Origin: Streptomyces ferrugineus
GTDB taxonomy: Bacteria > Actinomycetota > Actinomycetes > Streptomycetales > Streptomycetaceae
Length of the DNA: 64,000 nucleotides
Reading direction: 5' to 3'
Assembly (NCBI RefSeq): GCF_015160855.1
Contig: NZ_CP063373.1
Coordinates: forward strand, 868,001 to 932,000
In this document: in pieces, positions 48,885 through 58,023 of the stretch
Layout: each line of letters opens with the position of its first letter
How positions within the stretch are numbered: the stretch's first letter is position 1
Position numbers and translations under genes: made by a program
Notes under the pieces: generated by a model
Databases searched by the model: none
What the model saw: the letters and a program-made list of their open reading frames with translations, nothing else
Told to the model about the DNA's origin: nothing

Positions 48885-49133
48885 GTGAAGCTTCGCCATG
48901 TCCGCGTCGAGGCCGCCAACACCAGCGGCATCACCACGTACACCTACGAGTTCGGCGTGGTCTTCGAGGACCCCGAGGGCGCCCCCGTGCGCACCAGCTC
49001 GTCCGCCATCCCGTACGTCTCGCCCGACACCACGGAAACCCTGGACGTGGCCGCCTTCTACGTCCCCGGCGCGGGCGAGAGCACGACCGGCGTCACCTGC
49101 GCCCTGGACGACGTGACGCGCGAGGCGCAGTAG
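48885..49133 (+). CDS. Small hypothetical protein, 82 aa
   Basis: 82 residues from a GTG. Beta-rich: LRHVRVEAANTSGITTYTYE, FGVVFEDPEGAPVRTSSSAI, and TETLDVAAFYVPGAGESTTG. Looks like a small soluble beta-sandwich; family not recognised. No signal peptide. GGGGG lies about 13 bases upstream. Confidence 0.6.
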   Translation: MKLRHVRVEAANTSGITTYTYEFGVVFEDPEGAPVRTSSSAIPYVSPDTTETLDVAAFYVPGAGESTTGVTCALDDVTREAQ

Positions 49134-49142
49134 CCGAGAGCC

Positions 49143-49913
49143 TCACCGCACCCGGTGATCGCGGCGCCGCGCCCGGAACAGCTCCGCCTGCCGCTCGGCC
49201 GGCAGGTTGCCGAGCGCGATCAGGTGCGGCGCCTGCGCGAACGCCTGGGCCAGGGCGGCCTCCTTGGCCGCCCACAGCGCCCGTACGGTGCCCTGCACGC
49301 CCCGCGCCGGATACCCGGCGATGACGGCGGCGCACTCCACCGCGGCGGCCAACGCGCCACCGGGCGCGGCGACTTCGGACACCAGCCCGATCTCGTGCGC
49401 CCGCCGCGCCGACAGCCGCTCCGCGCTCCCCATCAGCGCCATCCGCGCGGCCTCCCCGTACGGCATCCGCAGCGCCATCAGCATCGACTCGTAGGCGCTG
49501 ACCATGCCGTAGGTGGTGTGCGGGTCGAAGAAGGTGGCGTCCGGGTCGGCGACGAGGAAGTCGGCCTCGCCGAGCAGATAGAAGGCGCCCCCGCAGGCCA
49601 TGCCGGTCACGGCGGCGACGACGGGCTTCCACAGGTCGTTGGACTTGGGCCCGACCCGCAGCAGCGGGTCGTCCGTCATGTACGGCGAGTCCGGCTGCGG
49701 GACGACGGCCTCCCGGTCCAGCCCCGTGCAGAAGGCCCGCCCGCCGGCACCGGTGAGCACGACGGCCCGTACGGTGTCGTCGAAGCGCAACCCCCGCCAG
49801 CACTCGACCAGTCGGTCCCGCAGGCCGAGGTCGATGGCGTTGAGCCGCTCGGGCCGGTCCAGGGTGACGACGGCGACACCGGTGTCCTTGTCGATCGCGA
49901 TGCCGAGGCTCAT
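49143..49913 (-). CDS. Enoyl-CoA hydratase/isomerase family protein
   Basis: 256 residues from the ATG at 49913 (ATGA overlap with the DUF35 gene). Crotonase features: VVTLDRPERLNAIDLGLRDR, the oxyanion GAGGRAFCTGLDREAV and AAVTGMACGGAFYLLGEADF. The C-terminus ends in an Arg-rich tail. A carboxylate at the active site (E/D in TFFDPHTTYGMVSAYE) is uncertain. Probably hydrates an enoyl-CoA made by the acyl-CoA dehydrogenases. Third gene of the leftward operon thiolase-DUF35-hydratase. Confidence 0.87.
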   Translation of the reverse strand: MSLGIAIDKDTGVAVVTLDRPERLNAIDLGLRDRLVECWRGLRFDDTVRAVVLTGAGGRAFCTGLDREAVVPQPDSPYMTDDPLLRVGPKSNDLWKPVVAAVTGMACGGAFYLLGEADFLVADPDATFFDPHTTYGMVSAYESMLMALRMPYGEAARMALMGSAERLSARRAHEIGLVSEVAAPGGALAAAVECAAVIAGYPARGVQGTVRALWAAKEAALAQAFAQAPHLIALGNLPAERQAELFRARRRDHRVR

Positions 49914-50326
49914 GGGCGCTCCAGGACCCACTGAAGCAGCCCGCCGCCGCTGAAGACGGCCTGGACCTTGGCGCCGATGCGGATCCGGTCCGGGGAGAGG
50001 GAGTCGAGGGGGGCGTCGGGGCCGGTGACGAGGTTCCCGACCAGGCGGATGCGGGGCGCGTCGGCGAGTTCGACGACCACGACGTTGTACGGCGCCTGCT
50101 CGGCGTACTCGGGCAGCAGGGGCGGATGCGGGACGACGTAGGACCAGATCCGCCCCTGTCCGCCGACCCGCCGCCACTCGCTCGCGAAGGACTGGCAGTG
50201 CGGGCAGCAGGGGCGGGGCGGGAAGCGGAGCTCGCCGCAGTCGGCGCAGGCCTGGACGCGCAGTTCGCCCCGGGCGGCGTACTCCCAGAAGGGGGCGCCG
50301 TCGGCGTCGGTGACAGGGGACAGCAT
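49910..50326 (-). CDS. Zn-ribbon/OB-fold protein (DUF35-type)
   Basis: 138 residues. Zinc ribbon CADCGELRFPPRPCCPHC (~30-47), then an OB-fold (RIWSYVVPHPPLLPEYAEQA; VVVVELADAPRIRLVGNLV). Directly downstream of the thiolase gene (7-base gap) and coupled to the hydratase, the usual partner arrangement for DUF35/thiolase complexes that bind CoA substrates. Confidence 0.88.
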   Translation of the reverse strand: MLSPVTDADGAPFWEYAARGELRVQACADCGELRFPPRPCCPHCQSFASEWRRVGGQGRIWSYVVPHPPLLPEYAEQAPYNVVVVELADAPRIRLVGNLVTGPDAPLDSLSPDRIRIGAKVQAVFSGGGLLQWVLERP

Positions 50327-50333
50327 CGTCCGA

Positions 50334-51482
50334 TCAACTCCTCAGGAGCAGCGCGGAGGTGGGGACGCCTTCGCCGGCGGTGACGAGGCAGGTGGCGGCG
50401 CCGGGGACCTGGGCGGTGCCGGTGCCGCGGAGTTGTTTGACGCCCTCGTTGATGAGGTTGAACCCATGGACATAGGCCTCACTCAGCCCGCCGCCGCTGG
50501 TGTTGAGCGGCAGCCGCCCGCCGATTTCGAGGGCACCCCCTTCCGTGAACGCGCCTCCCTCCCCCCTCCCGCAGAAGCCGTACCCCTCCAGCGACAGCGG
50601 TATCAGCGCCGTGAACGCATCGTAGATCTGGGCGACGTCCACATCCTGTGGAGTGAAGTCGGCGTGCTTCCACAGCTGCCGGGCGGCGGTCCAGGCAGGC
50701 CCCGTGAGCGGGTCGTCGTTCCAGTAGTTGACCATGCCGTGGTGCTGGGCGGGCAGGCCCTGGGCGGCGGAGTGGACATAGACGGGGGCGTGCCGGCAGT
50801 CCCGCGCCCGCTCCCTGCTGACGACGACACAGGCCAACGCCCCGTCGGTCTCCAGGCAGTTGTCGAAGAGGCAGAGCGGCTCGCTGATCCACCGCGAGGT
50901 CATGTACATCTCGCGGGTCAGGGGACGGTCGTACATGAGCGCGTCCGGGTTCTGGTTGGCCCGGTTCCGGCAGGCGAGCGCGACGTTGAAGAGGTGATCC
51001 CGCGTCGCGCCGAACTCGTGCATGTACCGCCGGGCGAGCATGGCGATCTCGTCGACCGGCCGCAGCAGGCCGTACGGCCGGGTCCACTGGGCCGGGGTGG
51101 GGAGCTGGACGTTCGTGTTCCGCCAGGGCCGGGGCCCGCTGCCGCGCTTCCGCGACCGCCAGGCGACGCCGACCGACGCCTGCCCGGTGGCGATGGCGCC
51201 CGCGAGATGCGCGACGGTGGCACACGATCCGCCACCCCCGTAGCCCACCTTGCTGAAGAAGGTCAGGTCCCCGAACCCGACCGCCTTCGCCAGCTCGACC
51301 TCGTCGGTCTCCTCCATGGTGTAGCTGGCCAGTGCGTCGACCTCGTCCGGTGCTATCCCGGCATCGTCGAGCGCGGCGAGGACGGCCCGGCAGGCGAGGG
51401 TCCGCTCGTCCTCGTCGAGCCGCTTGGCGAAGGGTGTCTGTCCTATGCCGACGATCGCGGTGGCGTCCTTGAGTCCGGCCAT
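50334..51482 (-). CDS. Thiolase-like lipid-transfer/thiolase protein
   Basis: 382 residues from the ATG at 51482 (GGAGG 7 bases upstream; a GTG at 51488 is too close). AIVGIGQTPFAKRLDEDERT, then the Cys-containing VGYGGGGSCATVAHLAGAIA, LCLFDNCLETDGALACVVVS and IYDAFTALIPLSLEGYGFCG, closing with NTSGGGLSEAYVHG. This retains the Cys of thiolases, unlike the protein at 39949-41127. Probably cleaves 3-oxoacyl-CoA, with the DUF35 protein as partner. Divergent from the FadD3-like ligase across two operator palindromes. Confidence 0.88.
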   Translation of the reverse strand: MAGLKDATAIVGIGQTPFAKRLDEDERTLACRAVLAALDDAGIAPDEVDALASYTMEETDEVELAKAVGFGDLTFFSKVGYGGGGSCATVAHLAGAIATGQASVGVAWRSRKRGSGPRPWRNTNVQLPTPAQWTRPYGLLRPVDEIAMLARRYMHEFGATRDHLFNVALACRNRANQNPDALMYDRPLTREMYMTSRWISEPLCLFDNCLETDGALACVVVSRERARDCRHAPVYVHSAAQGLPAQHHGMVNYWNDDPLTGPAWTAARQLWKHADFTPQDVDVAQIYDAFTALIPLSLEGYGFCGRGEGGAFTEGGALEIGGRLPLNTSGGGLSEAYVHGFNLINEGVKQLRGTGTAQVPGAATCLVTAGEGVPTSALLLRS

Positions 51483-51512
51483 GCGCACACCTCCACGCTG
51501 CTGAAGGGCTGC

Positions 51513-51552
51513 TGACAGGGCGTCAGAGTACAGCTAATCTGACGGGTAGTCA
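51513..51552. promoter_or_regulatory. Two TGACG-N3-CGTCA-type operators
   Basis: TGACAGGGCGTCA (51513-51525) and TGACGGGTAGTCA (51540-51552), each with one mismatch, between the divergent thiolase and ligase genes. Confidence 0.72.
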
Positions 51553-51577
51553 GCTACGGGTTGGGAGGAGGTGTGCC

Positions 51578-53143
51578 GTGCGCGGCGACTTGGAGTGGGG
51601 CAGCATTCCGGAACTCGTACGAACCGCGGCCGAGCGGTACGCGGACACCGAGGCGGTGGTGGAGGGCCGCGGCCGGATCTCGTACGCCGAACTGGGCGCC
51701 CGGGTCGAACGCTCGACGGCGGCCTGCCTGGCGAACGGCATCGCGCCGGGCGACCGGGTCGCCATCTGGGCGCCGAACACCCTCGACTGGATCGTGGCGG
51801 CGCTGGGCGCGGTGTCGGCGGGCGCGGTGCTCGTCCCGCTCAACACCCGCTTCAAGGGCGCGGAGGCGGCGGACGTGCTGCGCCGCAGCGGGACCCGGCT
51901 GCTGTTCGTCACCGGCACCTTCCTCGGCACGTCGTACGTGGCGTCGCTGCGCCGGGCGGTCGCGGAGGGCCCGGGCCTGCCGGAGCTGGAGCAGGTGGTG
52001 GTGCTGTCGGACGACGCCCCCGCGGACTACCGCACCTGGAAGGACTTCCTGGCGAGCGGCGACGCGGTGAGCGCGACGGAGGTGCGGGCGCGCGCCGAGG
52101 CCGTGGGCGGCTCCTGGCCGTCCGACATCGTCTTCACGTCCGGGACGACGGGCCGCCCGAAGGGCGCGGTGATCAGCCACGCCCAGACCCTGCGTGCCTA
52201 CGAGATGTGGAGCGACCTGGCAGGCCTCCGCCACGGCGACCGCTACCTCATCGTGAACCCCTTCTTCCACACCTTCGGCTACAAGGCCGGGGTGATCGCC
52301 TGCCTGATGCGGGGAGCGACGATGATCCCGCAGCCGGTCTTCAACGTGAACACGGCCCTGGCGAACATCGCGGCGGAACGAGTCTCGGTCCTGCCCGGCC
52401 CCCCGACTCTCCACCAGTCCCTCCTGGACCACCCGGCGAGGAGTTCCCACGACCTCTCGGCGCTCCGGCTGGTGGTCACCGGCGCCGCGGTCGTGCCCTT
52501 GCGGCTGGTGGAACGCCTGCGCGGAGAACTCGGCGTGGAGACCGTCCTCACGGCGTACGGCCTCTCGGAGGCCAGCGGCATCGTCACGATGTGCCGCCGC
52601 GGCGACGACCCGTCCGTCATCGCCTCGACATCGGGCCGCGCCATCCCCGGCACCGAGATCCGCGTCGAGGCCCCGCCCGGCGAACCCGGCGAGGTCCTGG
52701 TCCGCGGCTTCAACGTCATGCGCGGCTACTACGAGGACGAGGCCGCCACAGCCGAGGTGCTCACACCGGACGGCTGGCTGCGGACCGGAGACGTGGGCGT
52801 GCTGGATGATGCGGGCAACCTGCGCATCACGGACCGCATCAAGGACATGTTCATCGTCGGCGGCTTCAACGCGTACCCGGCGGAGATAGAGCAGATGCTG
52901 GGCCTGCACCCCGACGTCGCCGACGTCGCGGTGATCGGCGTACCCGACCCGCGCCTCGGGGAGGCCGGCAAGGCGTTCGTGGTGCGCCGCCCCGGCTCGG
53001 TGCTGACCGGCGACGACCTGATCGTCTGGGCGCGGCGGGAGATGGCGAACTACAAGGTGCCGCGGGCGGTGGAGTTCGTGGCGGAACTGCCGCGGAACGC
53101 GAGCGGGAAGGTGGTCAAGGGGGAGCTGCGAGGGCGGCCCTGA
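51578..53143 (+). CDS. FadD3-family-like acyl-CoA ligase
   Basis: 521 residues. AMP-forming ligase motifs: VFTSGTTGRPKGAVISHAQT (P-loop, ~185-205), NPFFHTFGYKAG, TAYGLSEASGIVTM, GWLRTGDVGVLDDAGNLRIT, and KVPRAVEFVAELPRNASGKV with the catalytic Lys near the end. DRYLIVNPFFHTFGYKAG and LPGPPTLHQSLLDHPARSS closely follow the FadD3 pattern as I remember it; FadD3 activates a bicyclic steroid-degradation propionate. So this enzyme probably activates a ring-containing acid. GTG start after GGAGGAGG. Operator-controlled with the divergent thiolase. Confidence 0.9.
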   Translation: MRGDLEWGSIPELVRTAAERYADTEAVVEGRGRISYAELGARVERSTAACLANGIAPGDRVAIWAPNTLDWIVAALGAVSAGAVLVPLNTRFKGAEAADVLRRSGTRLLFVTGTFLGTSYVASLRRAVAEGPGLPELEQVVVLSDDAPADYRTWKDFLASGDAVSATEVRARAEAVGGSWPSDIVFTSGTTGRPKGAVISHAQTLRAYEMWSDLAGLRHGDRYLIVNPFFHTFGYKAGVIACLMRGATMIPQPVFNVNTALANIAAERVSVLPGPPTLHQSLLDHPARSSHDLSALRLVVTGAAVVPLRLVERLRGELGVETVLTAYGLSEASGIVTMCRRGDDPSVIASTSGRAIPGTEIRVEAPPGEPGEVLVRGFNVMRGYYEDEAATAEVLTPDGWLRTGDVGVLDDAGNLRITDRIKDMFIVGGFNAYPAEIEQMLGLHPDVADVAVIGVPDPRLGEAGKAFVVRRPGSVLTGDDLIVWARREMANYKVPRAVEFVAELPRNASGKVVKGELRGRP

Positions 53144-53151
53144 CGCACATT

Positions 53152-53189
53152 TCGGCCGCGGCGGCTCCCCTCCGCGCCGCCGCGGCCGA
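53152..53189. terminator. Bidirectional GC-rich terminator
   Basis: TCGGCCGCGGCGG (53152-53164) pairs perfectly with CCGCCGCGGCCGA (53177-53189). It lies between the ligase and the convergent repeat-peptide gene. Confidence 0.75.
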
Positions 53190-53206
53190 TCCTCGCGAGA
53201 TGAGGC

Positions 53207-53404
53207 TTACTTGTCGTTCAGGTCCAGGTGCGCGGGCCCGGCCGGCATGGCGTTGTTGAGCGTGGTGATCTTCTCGTCCGCGGTGGCCGGCTCGCTGGGC
53301 ATGGCGTTGTTGAGCGTGGTGACCTGCTCGTCCGTCGTGGCGGGCTCGCTGGGCATCGCGTTGTTGTCCGGAGAGACGGTCGTGTCCTTCTGCTGCTCGC
53401 TCAT
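53207..53404 (-). CDS. Small repeat peptide with three NNAMP units, 65 aa
   Basis: 65 residues from the ATG at 53404. After the leader MSEQQKDTTVSP come three ~18-residue units: DNNAMPSEPATTDEQVTT, LNNAMPSEPATADEKITT and LNNAMPAGPAHLDLNDK. The DNA repeats every 54 bases. It has no signal peptide, cysteine or membrane segment. Tandem-repeat small peptides (sometimes called sigma-like) occur in Streptomyces, and multi-core precursor peptides look like this, but neither role is shown. It lies 238 bases downstream of an AfsR-like regulator on the same strand and ends at the bidirectional terminator. Confidence 0.75.
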   Translation of the reverse strand: MSEQQKDTTVSPDNNAMPSEPATTDEQVTTLNNAMPSEPATADEKITTLNNAMPAGPAHLDLNDK

Positions 53405-53642
53405 GGGCTCATGCTCCTCTTCTTCGTCGATGAGTGAGGAACGCCCGTCCGGAAACTCCCCCGAGGATTGCCGGACGGGCGTTCGGAGCCGCACATTAAT
53501 CGGTCGGGCTCCGGGTCCGACCGCCTGCCCCCCGACGCGACGGTCCGACGGGTATGAGACTGCCGGGCGGAGATAAACGAACGCTGAACGCCCGCGATCC
53601 CCAGGTCAGTGGCCCGAGATCCCCAGGTCAGGGGTCCGACTC

Positions 53643-56600
53643 CTAGGCCGCTGCGGTCGAGCTGAGCAGCGCGCGCACCTCTGCGGCCTCCACGGCGTCG
53701 TGCTGCTCGAAGAGGTTGAGAGCCTCGCGCCAGCACGCCCGGGCCCGGTCCGCCTGACCGAGCGCGGCGAGCGAACGCCCCAGGAGCGTCAGCACGTTGC
53801 CCTGCATCCGGTCACCCCCGATGCAGCCCAGCGCGAGAGCCTGCTCGGCGTGTTGCGCGGCCTGGGCCGGGCGGCGGTCGGCCGAGTGCACCTCGGCGAT
53901 GCGGAAGTGGGTGACGCCCTCCCACAGCCGCTGCCGATGGTCGTTGAAGATGCCGAGGGCGTCGGAGAACCGGCTCAGCGCCTCGGCGTAGCGGCCCGCC
54001 CGGGTCAGGGCGACGCCCAGCGCGAAGTGCCCGTTGGCGAGGCGCACGGTCCGGCCGATCTCGGTGTGCACGGCGAGCCCGTGCTGCGCCATCTCCACGG
54101 CCCTGGCGATGTTGCCCATGCCCAGATGGGCCCGTGACAGGTTGCCCAGGACGGTGGCCTCGAAGGGCCGGTTCCCCGCCGCCCGCAGGCCTTCCAGGGC
54201 CTGGTCGAAGAAGACCTTGCTCTCGGCGAACCGGCTCTCGTGCAGGCAGATCAGTCCCCGGTTGTTGGCCACCCAGCTGACGGCGGTGGCGTCCTGCGCG
54301 CTCCCCGCCAGCTCCATGGCGACGCGGGCCTCCTGCTCGGCGGGCTGAATACGTCCGGAGACCAGCAGCACATCGCTGAGCACCGTACGCGCCCTGCCCT
54401 CCGCCCGCTCGTGGCCGGCGGCCCGGGTGGCCTCGCAGGTGGCCCTCGCGGTCATCTCGTACTGATGCGAGTTGGCCCCGGACTCGGTCAGGTCCTTCGC
54501 CGCCCAGAGCAGATCGACGGCCCGCCGCAGCCGCTCCGTCCCGGCCGCCTGCCGTACACAGGCCAGCAGTTGACCGGCCTCGGTGTACAGCCAGTCGAGG
54601 GCCTCCGTCCCCTCGGTGAAGCCCAGCCCCGGATAGCGGGTCGGCTCCAGGTCGTCGGTCAGCCGGTCCCCGGGGTGCTCGATCGCGTACACCCGCGCGG
54701 TCGTGGCCAGATAGAAGTCCAGCAACCGGGACAGCGCCGCGTCCCGCTCGCTCGGTGGCCACTCGTCCCGTTCCGCACAGGCACGCGCGTAGAGTCGCAC
54801 CAGATCGTGGTACCGGTACCGGCCGGGCGCCGCCGATTCCAGGAGCGAGGTGTCGACGAGGGACTCCAGCAGGTCCTCCGTGTCCTCCGCCGGAAGGTCG
54901 AGCACCGCCGCGGCCGCCGCCAGTGAGATGTCCGGGCCGTCGGCCAGGCCCAGCAGGCGGAAGGCGCGCGCCTGGGCCGGCTCCAGGGCCCCATAGCCCA
55001 GCTCGAAGGTCGCCTTGACCGCGAGGTCGCCGGCCTGGAGCTCGTCCAGGCGCCGGCGTTCGTCCGCGAGCTTCTCCGCGAGGACCGAGACCGTCCAGGT
55101 GCGGCGGGCCGCGAGGCGGGACGCGGCGATGCGGATGGCCAGCGGCAGGAAGCCGCACGCCGCCACCACGTCCAGCGCGGCCTCGCGTTCCGACGCCACC
55201 CGTTCCTCGCCCACGATCTTCGTGAACAGCTGCAACGCCTCGTCCGGCGACATCACGTCCAGGTCGACCAGGTGGGCGCCCGCCAGGTCCACCATGCGGA
55301 CGCGGGAGGTCACCAGCGCCGCGCAGCCGTCCGTGCCCGGCAGCAGCGGGCGTACCTGGGCCGCGTCCCTGGCGTTGTCCAGCAGGACCAGGACCCGGCG
55401 GCCGTCCAGCACCGAGCGGTACAGGGCCGAGCGTTCCTCCAGGGAGTCGGGGATCGCCGCGTCCGGTGTGCCGAGGGCCCGCAGGAAGGAGCCCAGGACC
55501 GTCTCCGGCTCCGCCGCGCGCGGGCCCGCGCCCTGGAGGTCGACGTAGAGCTGACCGTCGGGGAACGCCGAGCGCGCCTGGTGCGCCACGTGCACCGCGA
55601 GTGTCGTCTTGCCCACGCCGCCGATGCCGGCCAGCGCCGACACCGCCATCACCCGGCCCTCGGCCGAGGCGAGGACCTCGCTCAGCTCGGAGACGGAGGA
55701 GGCGCGGCCGGTGAAGTCCGGGACCGTGGCGGGGAGCTGGGCCGGGCGCACCGGGACCGCCGCCGGTTCGCCCGCCGGCGCCGACGGCTCCGCGAGGGCC
55801 GGGTCCGCCTGGAGGATGCGCCGCTGGAGCTCGCTCAGGCCCGGACGCGGGTCCACGCCCAGCTCGTCCGCCAGCAGGCGCCGGGTGTCCGCGTACACCG
55901 CCAGCGCCTCCGCCTGCCGGCCGCTGCGGTACAGCGCCAGCATCAGCAGCTCCCGCAGCCGCTCGCGCAGCGGATGCTCCGCGGTGAGCGCCGTCAGCTC
56001 CGAGACCGCCTCCGCGTGGCAGCCCTGCTCCAGGTCCATGTCGAGGCGGGATTCCAGCAGCTGCAGCCGCCACTCCTCCAGGCGGACCCGCTGGGCCTCC
56101 GCGTACGGCCCGGGGACGCCTGCCAGGACCTCGCCGTCCCACAGGGACAGCGCCCGCCCCAGCACGTCCCGCGCCTGGTGCAGATCCCCGGCGTTCCTCG
56201 CCTTCTCCGCCGCCGCCGCGAGCTCCTGCGCCGCCGCCAGGTCCAGCGCGCCCTCGGCCAGGCCCCGCACCGCGTAGCCGCCGGACTCGCTCACCAGGAC
56301 CCCGGGGTCCAGGACCTTGCGCAGCCGGGAGGCGTACGTCCGCAGCGCGGCCAGCGCCTGCGAGGGCGGCTCCTCGCCCCACACGGCGTCGATCAGCTCC
56401 GCCGCGGTCGCCGTACGGCCCTCGCGCAGCAGCAGGGCCGCGAGCAGGGCGCGTTGCTGGGGGGAGCCGGTCGGGAGCTGTTCCTCGCCGCGCCACGCGC
56501 GTACCGGACCGAGTACGCCGAAGCGCAGCGCCGGCGGCTCCGCCGCGTCTGCCGAGGAGCCGGGCCGCCTCGGCTCCGGTACTCGCGGTACCCCGTCCAT
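53643..56600 (-). CDS. AfsR/SARP-type regulator with NB-ARC and TPR domains
   Basis: 985 residues. OmpR-like winged helix (RFGVLGPVRAWRGEEQLPTG, RALLAALLLREGRTATAAEL) and BTAD domain (~1-250); NB-ARC ATPase (~290-560) with P-loop LAGIGGVGKTTLAVHVAHQA, Walker B VLVLLDNARD and VTSRVRMVDLAG; C-terminal TPR repeats (~700-985; FDQALEGLRAAGNRPFEATV, ALTRAGRYAEALSRFSDALG). The combination is the AfsR architecture, which integrates signals to activate secondary metabolism in Streptomyces. No biosynthetic gene cluster lies beside it; the repeat peptide gene downstream is the nearest candidate partner. ATG start after a weak ribosome site. Confidence 0.93.
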   Translation of the reverse strand: MDGVPRVPEPRRPGSSADAAEPPALRFGVLGPVRAWRGEEQLPTGSPQQRALLAALLLREGRTATAAELIDAVWGEEPPSQALAALRTYASRLRKVLDPGVLVSESGGYAVRGLAEGALDLAAAQELAAAAEKARNAGDLHQARDVLGRALSLWDGEVLAGVPGPYAEAQRVRLEEWRLQLLESRLDMDLEQGCHAEAVSELTALTAEHPLRERLRELLMLALYRSGRQAEALAVYADTRRLLADELGVDPRPGLSELQRRILQADPALAEPSAPAGEPAAVPVRPAQLPATVPDFTGRASSVSELSEVLASAEGRVMAVSALAGIGGVGKTTLAVHVAHQARSAFPDGQLYVDLQGAGPRAAEPETVLGSFLRALGTPDAAIPDSLEERSALYRSVLDGRRVLVLLDNARDAAQVRPLLPGTDGCAALVTSRVRMVDLAGAHLVDLDVMSPDEALQLFTKIVGEERVASEREAALDVVAACGFLPLAIRIAASRLAARRTWTVSVLAEKLADERRRLDELQAGDLAVKATFELGYGALEPAQARAFRLLGLADGPDISLAAAAAVLDLPAEDTEDLLESLVDTSLLESAAPGRYRYHDLVRLYARACAERDEWPPSERDAALSRLLDFYLATTARVYAIEHPGDRLTDDLEPTRYPGLGFTEGTEALDWLYTEAGQLLACVRQAAGTERLRRAVDLLWAAKDLTESGANSHQYEMTARATCEATRAAGHERAEGRARTVLSDVLLVSGRIQPAEQEARVAMELAGSAQDATAVSWVANNRGLICLHESRFAESKVFFDQALEGLRAAGNRPFEATVLGNLSRAHLGMGNIARAVEMAQHGLAVHTEIGRTVRLANGHFALGVALTRAGRYAEALSRFSDALGIFNDHRQRLWEGVTHFRIAEVHSADRRPAQAAQHAEQALALGCIGGDRMQGNVLTLLGRSLAALGQADRARACWREALNLFEQHDAVEAAEVRALLSSTAAA

Positions 56601-56752
56601 CGCCGTCCCCCTAGGACCCGTTTACATCTCCGCCAGTTTGCCTTGTTCATGGCAGATGCGTCAGCCGTGGAGAGGGTGATCACAGGCAGACGCGCGGGAT
56701 ATCACAAGGCCCTCACGTGCTCTTCGCAAAGCGGCGGGCGCGCCCGCATAGC

Positions 56753-56765
56753 TGACGGACCGTCA
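56753..56765. promoter_or_regulatory. TGACG-N3-CGTCA operator
   Basis: TGACGGACCGTCA, perfect, 22 bases before the amidohydrolase ATG. Confidence 0.78.
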
Positions 56766-56787
56766 GATCGGCGCTACCGTGGCGGAC

Positions 56788-58023
56788 ATGGACACCGAGA
56801 CGACGTTTCCGCTGATCATCTCCGTCGACGACCACACGGTGGAGCCGCCGACGGTGTGGCAGGACCGGCTTCCGAAGAAGTACCTCGACACCGGTCCGCG
56901 CATAGTCCGCGCGCCGCTGAAGGAAATGAGCTTCCTCGGCGGCCGGTTCAAGCCCGTCATGGGCCGCCCCGGCGACGAGGGGCCGCTCGGCGACTGGTGG
57001 GTGTACGAGGACCTGCACCGCCCGCTGACCCGTCTCGACACCGCCGTCGGCTACAGCAGGGACGAGATCAGGCTCGAGGTCATCACGTACGAGCAGATGC
57101 GCCCGGGGTCGTACGACGTCCCCGCCCGCCTCGCCGACATGGACGTCAACCACGTCCAGTCCGCGCTCTGCTTCCCGACCTTCCCGCGCTTCTGCGGCCA
57201 GACCTTCACCGAGGCCGCGGACCACGAGCTGGGCCTGCTGGGCGTGCGGGCCTACAACGACTGGATGGTGGAGGAGTGGTGCGGGCCGGCGGCCGAAGGC
57301 CGGCTCATACCGCTCACCCTCATCCCCCTGTGGGACGCCGAGCTGGCGGCCGCCGAGGTCCGCCGCAACGCCGCCCGCGGCGTACGCGCCGTCGCCTTCT
57401 CCGAGATCCCCCCGCACCTCGGACTCCCCTCCGTCCACACCGACGACTGGGACCCCTTCCTCGCCGCCTGCGACGAGACCGGCACGGTCGTCGCCATGCA
57501 CATCGGGTCGTCGAGCCGGATGCCCTCCACCTCCGCCGACGCCCCGCCCGCCGTCGGCTCCACCATCACCTTCGCCAACTGCTGCTTCTCGATGGTCGAC
57601 TGGCTGATGAGCGGCAAGTTCGAGCGCTTCCCGAACCTCAAGGTCATGTACGCCGAAGGGCAGATCGGGTGGATCCCCTACATCCTCGAGCGCGCCGACG
57701 TGGTGTGGGAGGAGAACCGGGGCTGGGGCGGGGTCGCCGACAAGGTGCACCGGCCGCCGTCCGAGCTGTTCGCCGACCACGTCTACGGCTGCTTCTTCGA
57801 CGACGCCTTCGGGCTGAGGAACCTGGACTCGATCGGCGTCGGGAACGTCCTCTACGAGACCGACTACCCCCACTCCGACTCCACCTGGCCGAAGTCCCGC
57901 GAGGTCGGCGAGGCCCAGATGGGCCATCTGGACCCGGAGGTCGTCGAGCGGATCGTGCGCGGCAACGCGATCGAACTGCTGGGGCTGACCCCGGACGGCC
58001 GCTGGGACGGCGCGGCGCGGTGA
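56788..58023 (+). CDS. Amidohydrolase-family (metal-dependent TIM-barrel) hydrolase
   Basis: 411 residues from the ATG at 56788 (GTG at 56779 is an alternative). N-terminal PLIISVDDHTVEPPTVWQDR (metal-binding DxH-like), FPTFPRFCGQTFTEAADHEL, GTVVAMHIGSSSRMPS (metal-binding His), and the C-terminal YETDYPHSDSTWPKSREVG (Asp ligand). It belongs to the amidohydrolase-2 group, with decarboxylases and hydrolases of aromatic or cyclic acids. Under the shared operator, so probably part of the same catabolic set. No good ribosome site. Confidence 0.87.
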   Translation: MDTETTFPLIISVDDHTVEPPTVWQDRLPKKYLDTGPRIVRAPLKEMSFLGGRFKPVMGRPGDEGPLGDWWVYEDLHRPLTRLDTAVGYSRDEIRLEVITYEQMRPGSYDVPARLADMDVNHVQSALCFPTFPRFCGQTFTEAADHELGLLGVRAYNDWMVEEWCGPAAEGRLIPLTLIPLWDAELAAAEVRRNAARGVRAVAFSEIPPHLGLPSVHTDDWDPFLAACDETGTVVAMHIGSSSRMPSTSADAPPAVGSTITFANCCFSMVDWLMSGKFERFPNLKVMYAEGQIGWIPYILERADVVWEENRGWGGVADKVHRPPSELFADHVYGCFFDDAFGLRNLDSIGVGNVLYETDYPHSDSTWPKSREVGEAQMGHLDPEVVERIVRGNAIELLGLTPDGRWDGAAR

